From Imbricaverruca yamaguchii (taxonomy: Eukaryota; Arthropoda; Thecostraca; Neoverrucidae): a stretch of DNA of 64,000 nt. The stretch covers positions 1,131,501-1,195,500 of the forward strand of contig JAOTOL010001646.1 in the NCBI GenBank assembly GCA_034440575.1. Reading direction: 5' to 3'. The notes below the pieces were generated by a model. That model made no database searches. It worked only from the letters and a program-made list of their open reading frames with translations, and was not told where the DNA came from. Below, one piece after another: positions 21,750-32,399 of the stretch. The position numbers and the translations under genes were made by a program. How positions within the stretch are numbered: position 1 is the first letter of the stretch; each line of letters opens with the position of its first letter.

Positions 21750-23280
21750 CGTCCAACGGCAGACTACATGTGAATACTGCATGAACTAGTGTTCCAAAAT
21801 TCATAATCTTAGATGGAACCCGACAACTACCACAACCTTTCTTGCATCGTTTGTGATGTTCTTATGCCATCCACGCATTCTAAAATTGAAGGAATGGTTG
21901 AGACCCATCCTACGTTCCAAAACATTTTCCTTTTCAATGAATTTCAAGTAAACATAACGGACGAATCATGAACATATCAAAATCGTCCCGAACTTTCATG
22001 GCATCCGAGACCTTACTTAAAACACATTTGAGGAAATTGTCATAACGAAACTAGCTAATAATTCAAATAATTGCAAACACTGCAAATAATTCAAGATAAG
22101 AGTCTCTTCCTCAAAACACAACTTAATTTACCTTGTGATCTAATTTGAACCTGAATTAAGTGTTCTAGGACTACCGGTTGAAAAGCAGCAAAAGAAAATC
22201 AACGCTTCTGAAATGTAACTCACTTTCCGACCATGCCAAAAGTGCGACATCATGTCATGCGTGATTATGCCTATAAAAGCAAACTTTCAGGAGAGATTAT
22301 TCCGGTAATATAACAAGTGCGTAGCATTTTGACACAAATTTAGTTTCCAGGTCTCACACGACCGGATTACTTCAAACTACACTGGTACATGCTTTTGGAA
22401 TTATCAGCAACAAGACTGATATGTAACGCAAAATGTCATGGTAGTGATTGTAAACGCGTACGCCTCGTCCCAAACCAGGTATTACCTGCCATGTATGACA
22501 GCAGCAATGACTTTTCGGGGTCTAGATACCGCATTAAGATGATTAATTGACTTCTTGGCCAAGACAGACAGTAATAGGAAACAAAGATGTACATTTTGTG
22601 ACACCGAAACAAAATGTTCTCAGCTATTCTAGTCCAAAGACTGTTCTACATGGTTGCAATGCACTATACAGTGCCCTGGTTATCTTGCCTACATCGGACA
22701 GGGCAAACGTCTTGCGTGTTGTACACTGCCAATGTCAAAGAGGGTTAATATTCGCGAATACGCACTGATATGCAACCGCCCCTGAGGTTTTCCTATACTA
22801 ACTTATTCTTAACACCTGTGCCACTGAGCGGCAGAGGGTTTGCGGATAGCCCATGAGGCATTCCTTTTCTCCTTTTGACGATTTTTTTTACAGAGCCTCA
22901 GCCTCAGACTCAGGAAGAAGTGAGATATCTTATTTTACATACGATTATTGTTTTCTCAGCGGGTGACCTCGCCCACATATTCGACTGGCTCTCTGTGTGA
23001 CGTGGTTATTACCAACTGTCGTGACATTGTGGAGTGTTGCCGTGCGAAATTTTGTTGCGTTAGTTCGCATAAATTTATTTAGGTCTAGATTTAGATCGAG
23101 CAGCACCACTATTCCTTTCTGGTGCTTTCGCTATGCGGACACGAATGTCTTACTTCATGCTTGTTCTAGGCCGACTCGAGTTCTGTTTTTAACTTTCGCT
23201 TCGTCGCACTCAAGTGTGACGGTTTTCTAGCAATATTTTTACCAATCATTGAGAAAGATCCGCGAGAGAGCAGTGTTGTA
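21750..23280. other. No recognised features
   Basis: AT-moderate spacer with only short random-looking ORFs. Confidence 0.5.
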
Positions 23281-23282
23281 AT

Positions 23283-23530
23283 CAGGGGTGGATCCAGGAA
23301 TTGTCATAGGTGTTCTTGTCTGGAGGGACGTCATTTCTCTGGAGCAGCGTCACTGCGAAAGCACCTGGAGGGGCGCATCTGGCTGCAAAATTCGAGGGGG
23401 CGGGATGCACTCGGTCCTTTCCGAAGGGGTGCCTTCCATTCCAAGCGGGTGCCTTTTTCTTTCACAGGAGTGCCTCTAGCCGAAAAATTCGAGCGGGTGC
23501 ACGAGAACCTTTTCAGAAGGGTGCCTCCTT
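23283..23530 (+). mobile_element. Dispersed repeat beginning CAGGGGTGGATCCAGG
   Basis: It starts with CAGGGGTGGATCCAGGAATT, a head shared with 57818 onwards (CAGGGGTGGATATAGG). Inside is a degenerate tandem of GGGTGCCTx/GCGGGTGC units. Its transposon class is unknown. Confidence 0.5.
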
Positions 23531-23651
23531 ACATGTGGTAGACATGCCATCAGTGCCACATCCTTTATCCGCACTGGTTGCCGTTGCATCGAAATGTGTC
23601 CCCATAAAACAGGAATGCGTGGGAAAGGTAAATATTATATGCCCATATTCG

Positions 23652-24470
23652 CTATGATAAAACACATAAAGACATAAAGATTAGTGCAACTATGAGCCAC
23701 AAGGTCCCTTCTTGGTTGCACTCTGTACACTGAACCAGTTGCCCACCAAATCTGTCAATCAGCCCTCCCTGTAATACTGAAAAGCAAGCCCTCTATTCTT
23801 ATAATGATTGTCTATGCTGTTTTTAATGATGTTCAATGTGCTGCTACTGACAATGTTTTCTGGCAGCTGGTTCCAGTGTTCCACCACCCTGTTGGTGAAG
23901 AAAGTCTGCCTTAACCTTGTTCTGCTGTGGTTAACTTTAATTTTGAATTTATGACCTCTAATTGCATCATTTCTGTTCAATTCAAACATTTCCCCAAGAG
24001 ATCCCCTCTCCAGACCATGGACAAATTTAAAGACCTCGATGAGATCTCCTCTCAGCCTTCTATATCTAAGTGAAAACATATTCAATTTCTTCAATCTTTC
24101 CTCATATGCCAGTATGCTTATGCCATTAACCATTTTTGTAGCCCTCTTTTGTACTCTCTCTTAAAGCCAACAATCTTTTTCATAGCTAGGAGACCAAGCT
24201 TGGATGCAGTATTCAAAATGTGGCCTGACATATGCACAGTAAAGCTTCCTGATGACTTTCTCACTTCTATATGATACATTCCTATTCATTGCCCCGAGCA
24301 TTCTCAGTGCCTTCTTCCTGGCTTCCTTGGTCTGTTCCGATGCCCCCAATTTTGTGTTTAGAATAACACCTAAATCCTTCTCCTGTTGAGTCACTGATAG
24401 CACTTGGTCACCTATCAAGTATGGAGCCTTCATATGCTGCTTACCTACATGCATGATTTTGCACTTATCA
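23652..24470 (-). pseudogene. CR1-like LINE, C-terminal ORF2 and 3' end (copy 1)
   Basis: The minus-strand reading carries the standard tail of a CR1/Jockey-type reverse transcriptase protein: MHVGKQHMKAPY, EKDLGVILNTKL, YVRPHFEYCIQAWSPSYEKD, then a single in-frame stop where the family has the L of LERVQ, followed in the same frame by ERVQKRATK, YEERLKKLNMFSLRYRRLRG, RGHKFKIK and WNQLPENIV, ending REG-stop. The 3' UTR ends CTCATAGTTGCACTAATC and a TTTATGTC-type octamer tail. The copy is 5'-truncated and has only one disabling stop in this stretch, so it is fairly young. Confidence 0.92.
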
Positions 24471-24818
24471 AAATTACATCGTGCAATATTTTATATTTTT
24501 TCATGCTGCAATAGGGCAAAGTTTAATGTACTGACAGCATTGCTCTATGATATGATCGTGAGATAGGGCCCAAGTCATACGACATGAGCCTAAATGTTCA
24601 ATGGCAGCGATAAGAAGTGAGAATTGCTAACTTTGGCGGACATTTTTGGCCCTGAAATAGAAATCATTCTTAACAATTGGAAATCTGAAAAGCGGATTCA
24701 AGATGAAGTGGCTGAAATCTGTTTTTTTTCTTCTTCTTCGTGGGGGGGGGGGCTACACTCTAACCTCTAAAAAATTACCGCGTCTCTGGTTTGCCATCCC
24801 CCCTCCCCCAATTTCGAA

Positions 24819-24867
24819 ACCGTGGCTACACCCATGCATCTGAGAGATGCATGGGTGTAGCCACGGT
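24819..24867. repeat. Perfect 23-bp inverted repeat with a 3-nt loop
   Basis: Left arm 24819-24841 (ACCGTGGCTACACCCATGCA...), loop GAG, right arm 24845-24867. A related single arm (GGGTGTAGCCACG) occurs near 17018. It probably formed when two dispersed repeat ends met head to head. Confidence 0.95.
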
Positions 24868-25749
24868 GCCCCTTAGGGAGGTCCGTGTGGTGCTTCGCTA
24901 CGTTTTTCCTATCAGTGGTGTTTATCCGTGGAAATGGTGCGTCCGCGACGAGAGCCCAACCTTACAATAAAGATTACTGCAGCCACTAATTCAAGATTCA
25001 ATGCTTAATGAAGCGAAGCTGGTATCCTAGGTAACTATAACAGCACCAGAACTATCACATTTTCATCCACAATTGGTCTGCATAATTTAGCAGCAGGTAC
25101 TGCGATGCTGTTATTACAATTAATGCCCATTTGCGACAGACCTTGTGGTTTAGGTGAAGGAAATAGGCGTAACTATTGCCGTTGAACGAGAATGTTGTAT
25201 ATCTGGCTCTTCTGTACCGTATACTAGATTTGTACGATGGTACCATACACGCTGCACTCATTGAAGCTCATACCAGGCGCCATATTCCTATCACTACGCA
25301 TTGCACGAAGCGAAACTGTTGAATCTGAACATTTATTTTAATTAACCTTAAATTTATGCATGCTATCGATGTCATTTAGTTACATGTGTTATTGTCAGTT
25401 CTTTCTTAGTTCTTCTCTACAAAATGGCATAACACCACACGCACGTCATCCATCTGGCATGCATTTCAATATGCAAACGGCAGCGGTACATTGTTGTATT
25501 TCCTCATCCTTAGTTGCTGTGACCAGCTGTTACTATGCGCGCCTGTACTAATTACAGAAATAACCAAACTGAACTTGAAGCAATTGTTAACTGCGTCGCT
25601 AAGCAGGAATGATTACGATATTTTTTTGCACAATCATTTTTCTAATTCTCTGACTTGCATACTTTGAATTAGTGGAAGCTTTCAGAACCTGCCATGACTG
25701 GAAAAAATACTGAGGGAAATACAAATATCCCCTCGTCCAGTGGTGGAAA

Positions 25750-26062
25750 CGGGGTAAGTATTGTGTGGGTAAAGTTAGCCACAGCAGGATAAGGTTAAGA
25801 CAGTCTTTCTTCACCAGCAGGGTAATAGAACGCTGGAAATAGGTGCCAAGAAGCATTGTCAGTAGCAGCACATTGAACATCTTTCAAAACAACACAGGCA
25901 ATCATTAGAATGGAGGGCTTGCTTTTCAGTATTCCAGGGAGGACTGATCAACAGATTTTGTGGGCAACTGGTTGAGTGTCCAGAGTGCAACCAAGAAGGG
26001 CCCTTGTGGCTCATAGTTGCACTGAACTTTTATCCCTTGATACATCTTTATGCAAGCAGTTA
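25750..26062 (+). mobile_element. CR1-like LINE 3' end (copy 2)
   Basis: The plus strand matches the end of copy 1: FFTSRVIERW, VSSSTLNI, GLAFQYSRE, then the 3' UTR with cagagtgcaaccaagaaggg and CTCATAGTTGCACTGAAC and a decayed octamer tail. Frameshifted and stopped. Confidence 0.85.
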
Positions 26063-26284
26063 TTTCTTATTTCGAAGTTGTGGCATTGTGGCATTTTGAA
26101 TATCCATGCAGAATGGCTTAAAAGTTGGTGTTTTCAGGCAATTGCCTTCCTGTTACAGGTGCTAGGCATATACCCAAACAAATTAGTATACAACTGGCAT
26201 GTAGCTGCATGCCAGTTGCATGTCAAATATAGAAATTTAAATGCATTCTAGAGTGACATCAAATGCACACCTCTGGGAATCTTA

Positions 26285-26620
26285 GACACAAAGACATAAA
26301 TACATAAAAAATCAGTGCAACTATGAGCCACAAGGGCTCTTCTTGGTTGCACTCTGGACACTCAACCAGTTGCCCACCAAATTCTTTTATCAGCCCTCCC
26401 TGGAATACTGAAAGGCAAGCCCTCCATTCTCATAATGATTGTCTATGTTGTTTGTAAGGATGTTCAATGTGTTGCTACTGACAATGGTTTCTGATGGCTG
26501 GTTCCAGTGTTCATTACCCTTTGGTGAAGAATGACTGCCTTAACCTTGTCCTGCTGTATTCAATTCAAAATAGTAATTTTGAATTGATGACCTCTAATTG
26601 CATCATTTCTGTTGTTGCAA
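26285..26620 (-). mobile_element. CR1-like LINE 3' end (copy 3)
   Basis: The minus strand matches copies 1 and 2 through the FFTNR/WNQLP-coding end and the 3' UTR. It ends CTCATAGTTGCACTGATT and TTTATGTATTTATGTCTTTG. Several stops and small deletions. Confidence 0.87.
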
Positions 26621-26624
26621 GACC

Positions 26625-29600
26625 TTAAGTTTTATCTCATGTTTCAAGCCATGTGACTCATGGGTGGAAAACAGGATGTTTCTTATGAGAAGGGGCAGGC
26701 CAGAGTGGATCAACTCCCAAGTGTATCAAGGCAACCATGAGCAACCTGATCTGACCAGATCTGGCTCAACCACTGTTATCATGCTTTTGACACCCTTGTG
26801 TTCTTTCCTGCATGATTTGAAGTCATATTTTCTTAATTCAGAATGAGACCTGCTCATTTCATATGGATTGATGCCAGTTGTGACACGATCTTCCCATGAA
26901 ATATGTTCTTGCCTGATATATCCCAGACATGTTCTTGCCTGCACCATTTTGAGTCATAATTTCTTCATTTTAAATGAGACTTGCTCTTTGTCATTTTAAA
27001 ATCTTTGTCCAAAGAATGATTGTTTTTTGCAGTACTAAAATTACACTTGAATGACACATCATTGGTCATCACAAGCTTCAACAATGCAAATTTGTGGTCT
27101 GCCCATAATGCCTCTGACCATGCTATGCAGACTATTTTATGTTCCCAGGATAGGAAAGTAGGAACACAGCAAGGAATATCCCAAGGGAAGCTGAAGAACA
27201 TTTTCCTCATGTGGGATTGCTATATATGCACTTCAGGTTGCTGCACTACAGTAGACTTAGAGCGTGCCTCTTGCCAATATGGGACATGTCCATCTGGTGC
27301 CTTCTGAGGTGTCACACCTTATGTTGGTGCTTCATCACATAATGTGTTATTTTGTTCATTGGTGGTGAGCTCTCCTCAGACATGAAGGAGGGGGGGTCCA
27401 TTATGTCTAATTTTTGGTCCAGCATCTGTTGTACACCATATGTCTCATGGTGTTGAGCTTGTTTCAAGTGCATGGTCCAAAACCCAACTGCCCAGAGTCT
27501 TAGTCTCTGCTTTGGCTGCTTTGCATCAGGCTGGCCATTTTTTTGTACAGAAGTTGGACCAGTGACAAGCACTTTATAAAGAAGAAATACCATCAATGCT
27601 TGGACATTGGCTTACTAATAGTTGAAAATGTGTACAACAGGTTTGTGAAGTTACTGAGCAGTATACATTGATCAGTAGAAGTACATCAGTGTACAGCCAA
27701 GGTCTTTTAGTGAGCATGCCATCTACATATTTATGAGAAAATATTGTATTTCTTCCTACTACCTCTGCTGTGAATGAAAAGTGAGGTGGGCAGCCAGGTT
27801 TTACCAGCCCACATTTATTTTGCAGCCAAGTTATTGAGTGCAGGATGTAGACCTGGCTGTTTAGGTCACTGTTTGATTATGCCATTGTTATCATGCTTAG
27901 TGCCAAAATGAGCTTTTCTCATTGCATTGGAAATTTTTGGTGTTAGATGATGAAGATCTGCATGTGCCAATATTTTCACTGAAATACAAAGTATGATGCA
28001 CCAAATTTGCAGTGTGAAATTTTTGAAGAAAGTGGGTGGAAAATACCACCTAATGAAAGTTAAATCGACCTCCCTGTCTATGGCTTTTTTGGCATCCTTG
28101 CTTGCTAGCTGCTGATTATGAAATCAACATGAACTCAACTGAAGACATCCTGATGGTCTTCAACAATTCAAATATGCCGTAGTTGGGGTGCACCGATGAC
28201 CTCTGATCAGGATGTTTCCTAAAACCGTATCACAGAGCCTCTTCTGATTCAGATAGTCTACCCAGTATCCTGAAACCCGGTATCATCCAACACTCCTTAA
28301 GTCCTTATTCAGCAAGCTATGAAGCCCTGCATTGAATACAATATGCAGGGTTATCAAAGTTGCGCAGTTATAAATTATTCCACTTTCTGAACACTCAACC
28401 GACATCCTTCTTCAAGAAGTATCAGCATCCTGCTCATTGATATGAAGTATTTATGCCTGCTTCCTAGCAGTATCCTGTTTATAAATAGCATGTGCATGCC
28501 CTCAATATGGAATGGTGTTACACAAACATTTTGCAATGCAATTCGGGTAAAGGGATGACCTATGTGATATTGGATACAATACCAGTTCATCATAGTTATT
28601 ATTCTCCTTATCCAGAATACATCTTTTCTTAAATTATGGATCTTAAAACAAATGATAAAGGTCCAGTCATAATCACCTACACCATCAACTCAAATTTTAG
28701 TCTGAAAGGCATCATACAATTTTTAATTACACTAATTGCATGTCAAATTTCGACATCCTGCTATGCTCATTTCGACATCTCACACCTAATGAGAAACCAA
28801 TATTTTAAGCCTGCAAATTTGTCAACTCAAACATTTGTCAAAAATAGATATGTTTTGTTTAGGTTAAGATGCAGCAAGCAAGCCCCACCCTTGTTGATGC
28901 TGGTATCATTTGAGCATGCAGTCAAACTCTAAATTACACTACCATGCCCGGTCATGTTTTTTTTTTGTGTGGGAGTAGCTAAGCAGTCGTTGCCACTCAG
29001 TTGCTGGCCTGTATTTGTCTGCACTGCACTGCAGGCTGGCTGAGTTAAAGCCCCATCTGACACCCTGCTGGAAATGAATCCGACATATGCACACACACAG
29101 GCAGGTGGGCGCTAAATGACCAAACTTGGTTGATGCACCCTAAAATTCAAATAACCAAGCAACACACACACAGACAGCGTGCTGGTTGGTTAGAGTTACA
29201 TGTGGTATGTCATATGTTGTTATGTTATGCTCTGCATTCTGCAATATGTAGTGCTGGGATTGTTGATACTGATGTGCTGCTTGGACCGATGGTATTTCAG
29301 AAGTAAGGTACGTTTGGAAAGATGGTTTGGTACTTTTTATTTACAATCATTCGCCTAGACTTTAGCACTGACGTTCGTATCTCTTCATACATTTTTTCAC
29401 TGTGCACATTCCGTGCAAACATTCTATGCACAGTTTGTATTGGTCTTCAATATAACTCGCATGTATCTAGTGGGGAGCTGATACCGGAGTATTCTGAAAT
29501 CTTTCATCAGTTTCACCGCATTGCCTTCAAATATAATATCATCATAATTGTCTACTGTCCATTGGGGAACAAACAAAAGCTTGGAATTGTTCCTCACTCT

Positions 29601-29960
29601 AGCACTCCAGTATAGAGTTGTTACAAGTTGTGTGGGAGACACATTGCTCGCCCTATGTTACAGGTTTATGTGGACTGAGATTTGGTAAGAGAGCACCAAT
29701 TCCTGTCACTACTGTTGTAAATTCAACTGTAATCAAGTGTATTGTGCTGCATTAAATGAAAGGAAGTAATACATATACTGTGATTCCTGTGTTCTGCTGA
29801 CAGTCGTGTTGCCTTTCCGCCTAGTTTGTATGTTGTTTTCCATGTCATGCTTCTTGTTTTTGTTTTGCTCATGTGTTTAATTGTCTGACGTATTGTACAA
29901 GAAGAGGAACTTTTCGTTCGGAAGTGCTTGTCCATAAATCCGATAAAGATTGATGTGTAT
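26625..29960. other. Spacer, no recognised gene
   Basis: Compositionally like old repeat-derived sequence. A minus-strand ORF at 27312-27596 (SEESSPPMNKITHYVM) looks faintly protein-like but matches no family I know. Confidence 0.4.
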
Positions 29961-30099
29961 CGATGAGAATTATCCTACCTGACCACCGGAATTTCATGGA
30001 GAAGCCACAGGTGTACCAAGCAGTCTGCAGTCACCTGCAGATGGAGTCACCATCGCACAACGTGTCGCTGCCACCATCGTCAACTCTTCACTCTTTCAG

Positions 30100-30244
30100 A
30101 GTCAAAACATACCCGACTTCTTGCGCGGCTTGCCGTGTCGCGACTCCAAGAACTTCTCGAAGTTCTCGGCCGACAATGGACCGAAGTCGTCCGGGAAGAA
30201 GGCGCCTATCTACATGCCAACTACTGACCACCCGTCGGAGCAGG
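30100..30244 (+). CDS. Internal coding exon of an unidentified gene
   Basis: A 145-nt exon with a strong pyrimidine-rich acceptor (cttcactctttcag) and a strong donor (AGG|GTAAGC). It is open throughout, phase 0 in and phase 1 out. The 48 residues begin SQNIPDFLRGLPC, continue with DSKNFSKFSADNGPKSSGKK and end APIYMPTTDHPSEQ. It is polar, lysine- and serine-rich, with a proline-tyrosine stretch. I do not recognise the family. No neighbouring exon could be joined with confidence; the plus-strand terminal exon at 44.9 kb starts in phase 0, so it is not the direct partner unless an exon lies between. The reading is much more protein-like than the surrounding sequence. Confidence 0.65.
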
Positions 30245-30394
30245 GTAAGCAGATCGCCCGAGACCACGCAACCACACGCTGTCATAGCGCCATTTCGTTA
30301 GTGCTAGCTGATAATGTTGGGGTTAGCGCACACTTAGGTGAATGTTTGGTTTCGACGTTCATTTATCGTATGTGAATACGCTTGTGTGGGAAAA

Positions 30395-30565
30395 CTCATA
30401 GTGCTAAGCTCGTACGCAAAGAAATCGCATTGGAAAAAGTTTATATGAGCAAAAGGCTCGTAACCGTAAAAGTTCGTATGGGAAAGGTGTACGGAAAAAA
30501 ACTTACGTCAATGACGAAACTCGTATGGAAGAAGTCCGTACCTCAAAACAACTCGTAAATTGAAA
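30395..30565 (+). repeat. Degenerate CTCGTA(T/C)GG-AAAA repeat
   Basis: Irregular units of about 20-28 bp built on (G/A)(C/T)TCGTA followed by a purine-rich stretch, starting roughly 150 bp after the donor of the exon at 30.1 kb. Confidence 0.5.
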
Positions 30566-30867
30566 GTGTGCAAGGAAAAGATTTGGGCGGGCAAATGGTC
30601 TTAATTGCAGAAGTGTGTCGGAAGTGGTCTTGTGTATAAAATAGCAAGATAACGTAAATGTCGGTAACTTTTTAAATTGAAACGGGAAGATGACAAAGTA
30701 GAAGTTTACCAAACAGGGGAAGCGGAACATTTTCGAAGCCTCCCAGAACCTCCAGTTATGATAATGCTGCCAGTGTACAACTAACGCCACCAGTGGTAGT
30801 TTTTGCAACTGCTGCTACGGGAACTGGTTGCGACGATCTCTAAATGAACTACTTGCCTATGGGTTAA

Positions 30868-30999
30868 GCGCTGTTTGACCGAAGCAGTCGATGCGCCCCT
30901 AAGCCCAAATAACCAACCCAACCCAACCCAACCCAACCCAACCCAACCCAACCCAACCCAACCCAACCCAACCCAACCCAACCCAACCCAACCCAACCC
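30868..30999 (+). mobile_element. SINE family B 3' end with an expanded (AACCC)n tail
   Basis: GACCGAAGCAGTCGATGCGC-CCCTAAGCCCAAATAACC is followed by about 17 perfect AACCC units (30915-30999). The same end without the expansion occurs at about 35.8 and 40.6 kb, so the pentamer is an expansion of the SINE tail. Confidence 0.8.
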
Positions 31000-31002
31000 G
31001 TT

Positions 31003-31108
31003 TATTGGGCGGTTCACGACGCACTTTATGCATTACCACGGCTAATGGCGCCGCCCGTACTGTTTCGCCGGTGGGCCGCGGTATTGGCCCAACCGAACCC
31101 GAATAATA
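31003..31108 (-). mobile_element. SINE family A, 3' half
   Basis: The minus strand matches the 3' part of the family A copies at 4.1 and 56.6 kb: gcggcccaccggcgaaacag, tagccgtg, and cccaataaac. The tRNA-like head is missing. It abuts the (AACCC)n tail of the family B copy tail to tail. Confidence 0.85.
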
Positions 31109-31254
31109 ACTAAGCTAGTTGAAATACAAAGGTCATCCTATTGGGTAATACCATAGTTGGCTAACCATCTTACAGAGCCACAAACGTCGGAATACGCTTA
31201 AAGTCGGATGCAGACTGAGACGCTACAAAATTTAAACCTAATACGATCTGAATA

Positions 31255-31402
31255 TGATCGGTACCTGTTGTTTTGTATGACACGCCGACGGTAGCGTCGC
31301 CAATCTCCCACGCCGATTGGTCGTGGGCGCAGAGCAGCGGCAGGTGAGACTCGAACCCACACTCTTCTGATTATGAGACTTACCCCTAGACTACCCTTCT
31401 CC
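31255..31402 (-). mobile_element. tRNA-derived SINE, family C
   Basis: On the minus strand GTAGTCTAGGGGTAAGTCTC is followed by a B box, GGGTTCGAGTCTCACC, then a body with GGGAGATTGGCGACGC shared with 36.1-36.3 kb. tRNA-like but not a functional tRNA gene. Confidence 0.75.
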
Positions 31403-31904
31403 GATCTTAATAGGATCGTATTTGTAAACACAAACAAATCATTTTCTCAGAAGTCGAAACTGCAGTAGAAAACGGTATGCTGGCATGCTATAATGCAGCT
31501 ATTTGGCTTTATTACAACGCCAACATTTGTGAGATAGGAAGTTATAACGTTTTGTGATCAAGGCAAACATGTATTATGAACACTGAAGCTCTATGTACCA
31601 AACCATGTTGAAAGTTTGATGTGAGCAGGAGACAAACGTGCGCCGGATGTAACGCTATGGTCCATAATTGTCGCAGCACCTACAACCAATCAGATATCAG
31701 CGTTGGGTTGCCGTAATTGCCTCCAAAGAACTGTGGCCGAAAGTTCATGGTTGAGTCTCATGAACTCGGGTGCATGAAGGTTGATGGTTGAATCTCATGA
31801 ACTCATGTGGCTGAAGGGACGCCACCCGCAGTGCATCGTGTGCATTTGGAGGTCGTCGTATCCGTAGCTCAGCTTCACTTCATTGATTTTTAAAGAGTGA
31901 CATT

Positions 31905-32200
31905 CGCCTTGGCCTGCCGTTCCTCCCTGTGTCATCCTTTGCCTGCCGTTCCTCCCTGTGCCATCCTTTGCCTGCCGTTCTTCCCTGCGCCATCCTTTAC
32001 CTTCTATTTCTCCCTGCGCCGACCTTTACATGCAGCTCCTCCGTGCTACCCTTTGCCTGCCGTTTCTCCCTGCGCTATATTTTGCCTGCCGTTCCTCCCT
32101 GCGCTATCTTTTGCCTGCCGTTCCTCCCTGCGCTATCTTTTGCCTGCCGTTCCTCCCTGCGCTACCCATTGCCTGCCGATCCTCCCTGGGCCACCCTCCT
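31905..32200 (+). repeat. 29-bp pyrimidine-rich minisatellite, about 10 units
   Basis: Unit TTGCCTGCCGTTCCTCCCTG plus CGCTATCTT. The central units are almost identical and the outer ones diverged. Confidence 0.93.
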
Positions 32201-32307
32201 TTCACGGGCCACACCTGCTATACCAGAGACCTGATAGCCGTTTCGTCCCGGCCGCAACTCCGCCACTGCATGAGCCTTCCGTACCAGGGATACGGCTACA
32301 GCGTAAA

Positions 32308-32395
32308 ATACATTACACTACATTACATTACATTACACTATATTACATTGCATTACATTGCAGCGGGATTGAACCGAGAGCCAGTTTCCCGTCAT
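32308..32395 (-). mobile_element. (ATTAC)n microsatellite attached to a B-box-like SINE end
   Basis: The plus strand shows (ATTAC)n. Read on the minus strand, CTCGGTTCAATCCCGC, a B-box-like sequence, precedes it. Probably a short SINE remnant with a pentameric tail. Confidence 0.45.
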
Positions 32396-32399
32396 AAAT

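Noticed and set aside
30915..30999. (AACCC)n as an interstitial telomeric repeat
   Set aside because: It directly continues a SINE family B tail and is flanked by SINEs; tail expansion explains it.
31255..31402. Functional tRNA gene
   Set aside because: B box present but the arms do not pair into a complete cloverleaf, and a related copy with the same non-tRNA body exists at 36.1 kb; it is a SINE.
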